Shown here piece by piece: positions 5,023-5,053 of a DNA stretch of 5,053 nucleotides. The stretch is taken from the NCBI GenBank assembly GCA_005877965.1, contig VBNP01000238.1:1-5053 (forward strand). The letters run 5' to 3'. Source of the stretch: Gammaproteobacteria bacterium. GTDB lineage: Bacteria; Pseudomonadota; Gammaproteobacteria; Steroidobacterales; Steroidobacteraceae. How positions within the stretch are numbered: the first letter of the stretch is position 1; each line of letters starts with the position of its first letter. The position numbers and the translations under genes were made by a program. The notes under the pieces were generated by a model. It worked only from the letters and a program-made list of their open reading frames with translations, ran no database searches and was not told where the DNA came from.

Positions 5023-5053
5023 AGTTTCGCCGGCCGCGCCCGGCAAGCTATAG

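Noticed and set aside
5029..5044. GCCGG...CCGGC stem after the mdh stop as a terminator
   Set aside because: The stem is only 5 bp with a 6-nt loop and no T-run before the window ends; such stems are common by chance at this base composition.
3979..5046. A 355-codon open frame on the minus strand opposite mdh
   Set aside because: It is fully antisense to an unmistakable malate dehydrogenase gene. Its product is a low-complexity Gly/Ala/His/Arg-rich sequence with no recognisable domain, as expected from GC-rich antisense frames.

Overview
The window is a GC-rich (roughly two-thirds G+C by eye) chromosomal segment. It looks like a gammaproteobacterium of the Xanthomonadales/Nevskiales/Steroidobacterales kind. 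That placement is an inference from base composition, the cytosolic-type malate dehydrogenase and a YtrA-type GntR/ABC cassette; no marker gene fixes it. I see no mobile element, CRISPR array, rRNA or tRNA.

Layout: everything from 1 to about 3880 is read on the minus strand, and mdh (4042-5022) is read divergently on the plus strand. In minus-strand order there is a promoter overlapped by two tandem dyads (3848-3879), then a short leader with a hairpin at its 5' end. Two paralogous small membrane peptides follow (48 aa at 3631-3777 and 66 aa at 3390-3590), then a YtrA-type GntR regulator (2935-3363), an ABC ATPase (2091-2951) and an ABC-2-type permease (1147-2094). A strong 11-bp stem just after the permease stop probably ends this unit. 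A second unit follows on the same strand: dps (512-994), then the start of a STAS-MlaE permease gene (1-492), which runs off the window edge.

How the genes may work together: the GntR regulator, ATPase and permease overlap or abut and form a classic self-regulated ABC cassette. The two tandem peptides upstream, each with an identical AAGGAG-N6-ATG start, share one motif (LYRD-x2-C-x5-LITLVLS-x2-FVQ-x-TS-x-AP). They sit behind the best promoter in the window, whose -35 and -10 are each covered by a dyad. The least familiar part of the window is therefore a regulated five-gene unit pairing duplicated small hydrophobic peptides with a YtrA/ABC transporter. The peptides could be cargo, effectors or regulators of the transporter; the sequence does not say which. 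Dps protects DNA and iron under oxidative stress or starvation. The STAS-MlaE protein belongs to the intermembrane phospholipid transport family. Malate dehydrogenase is a TCA-cycle enzyme with no evident link to its neighbours.
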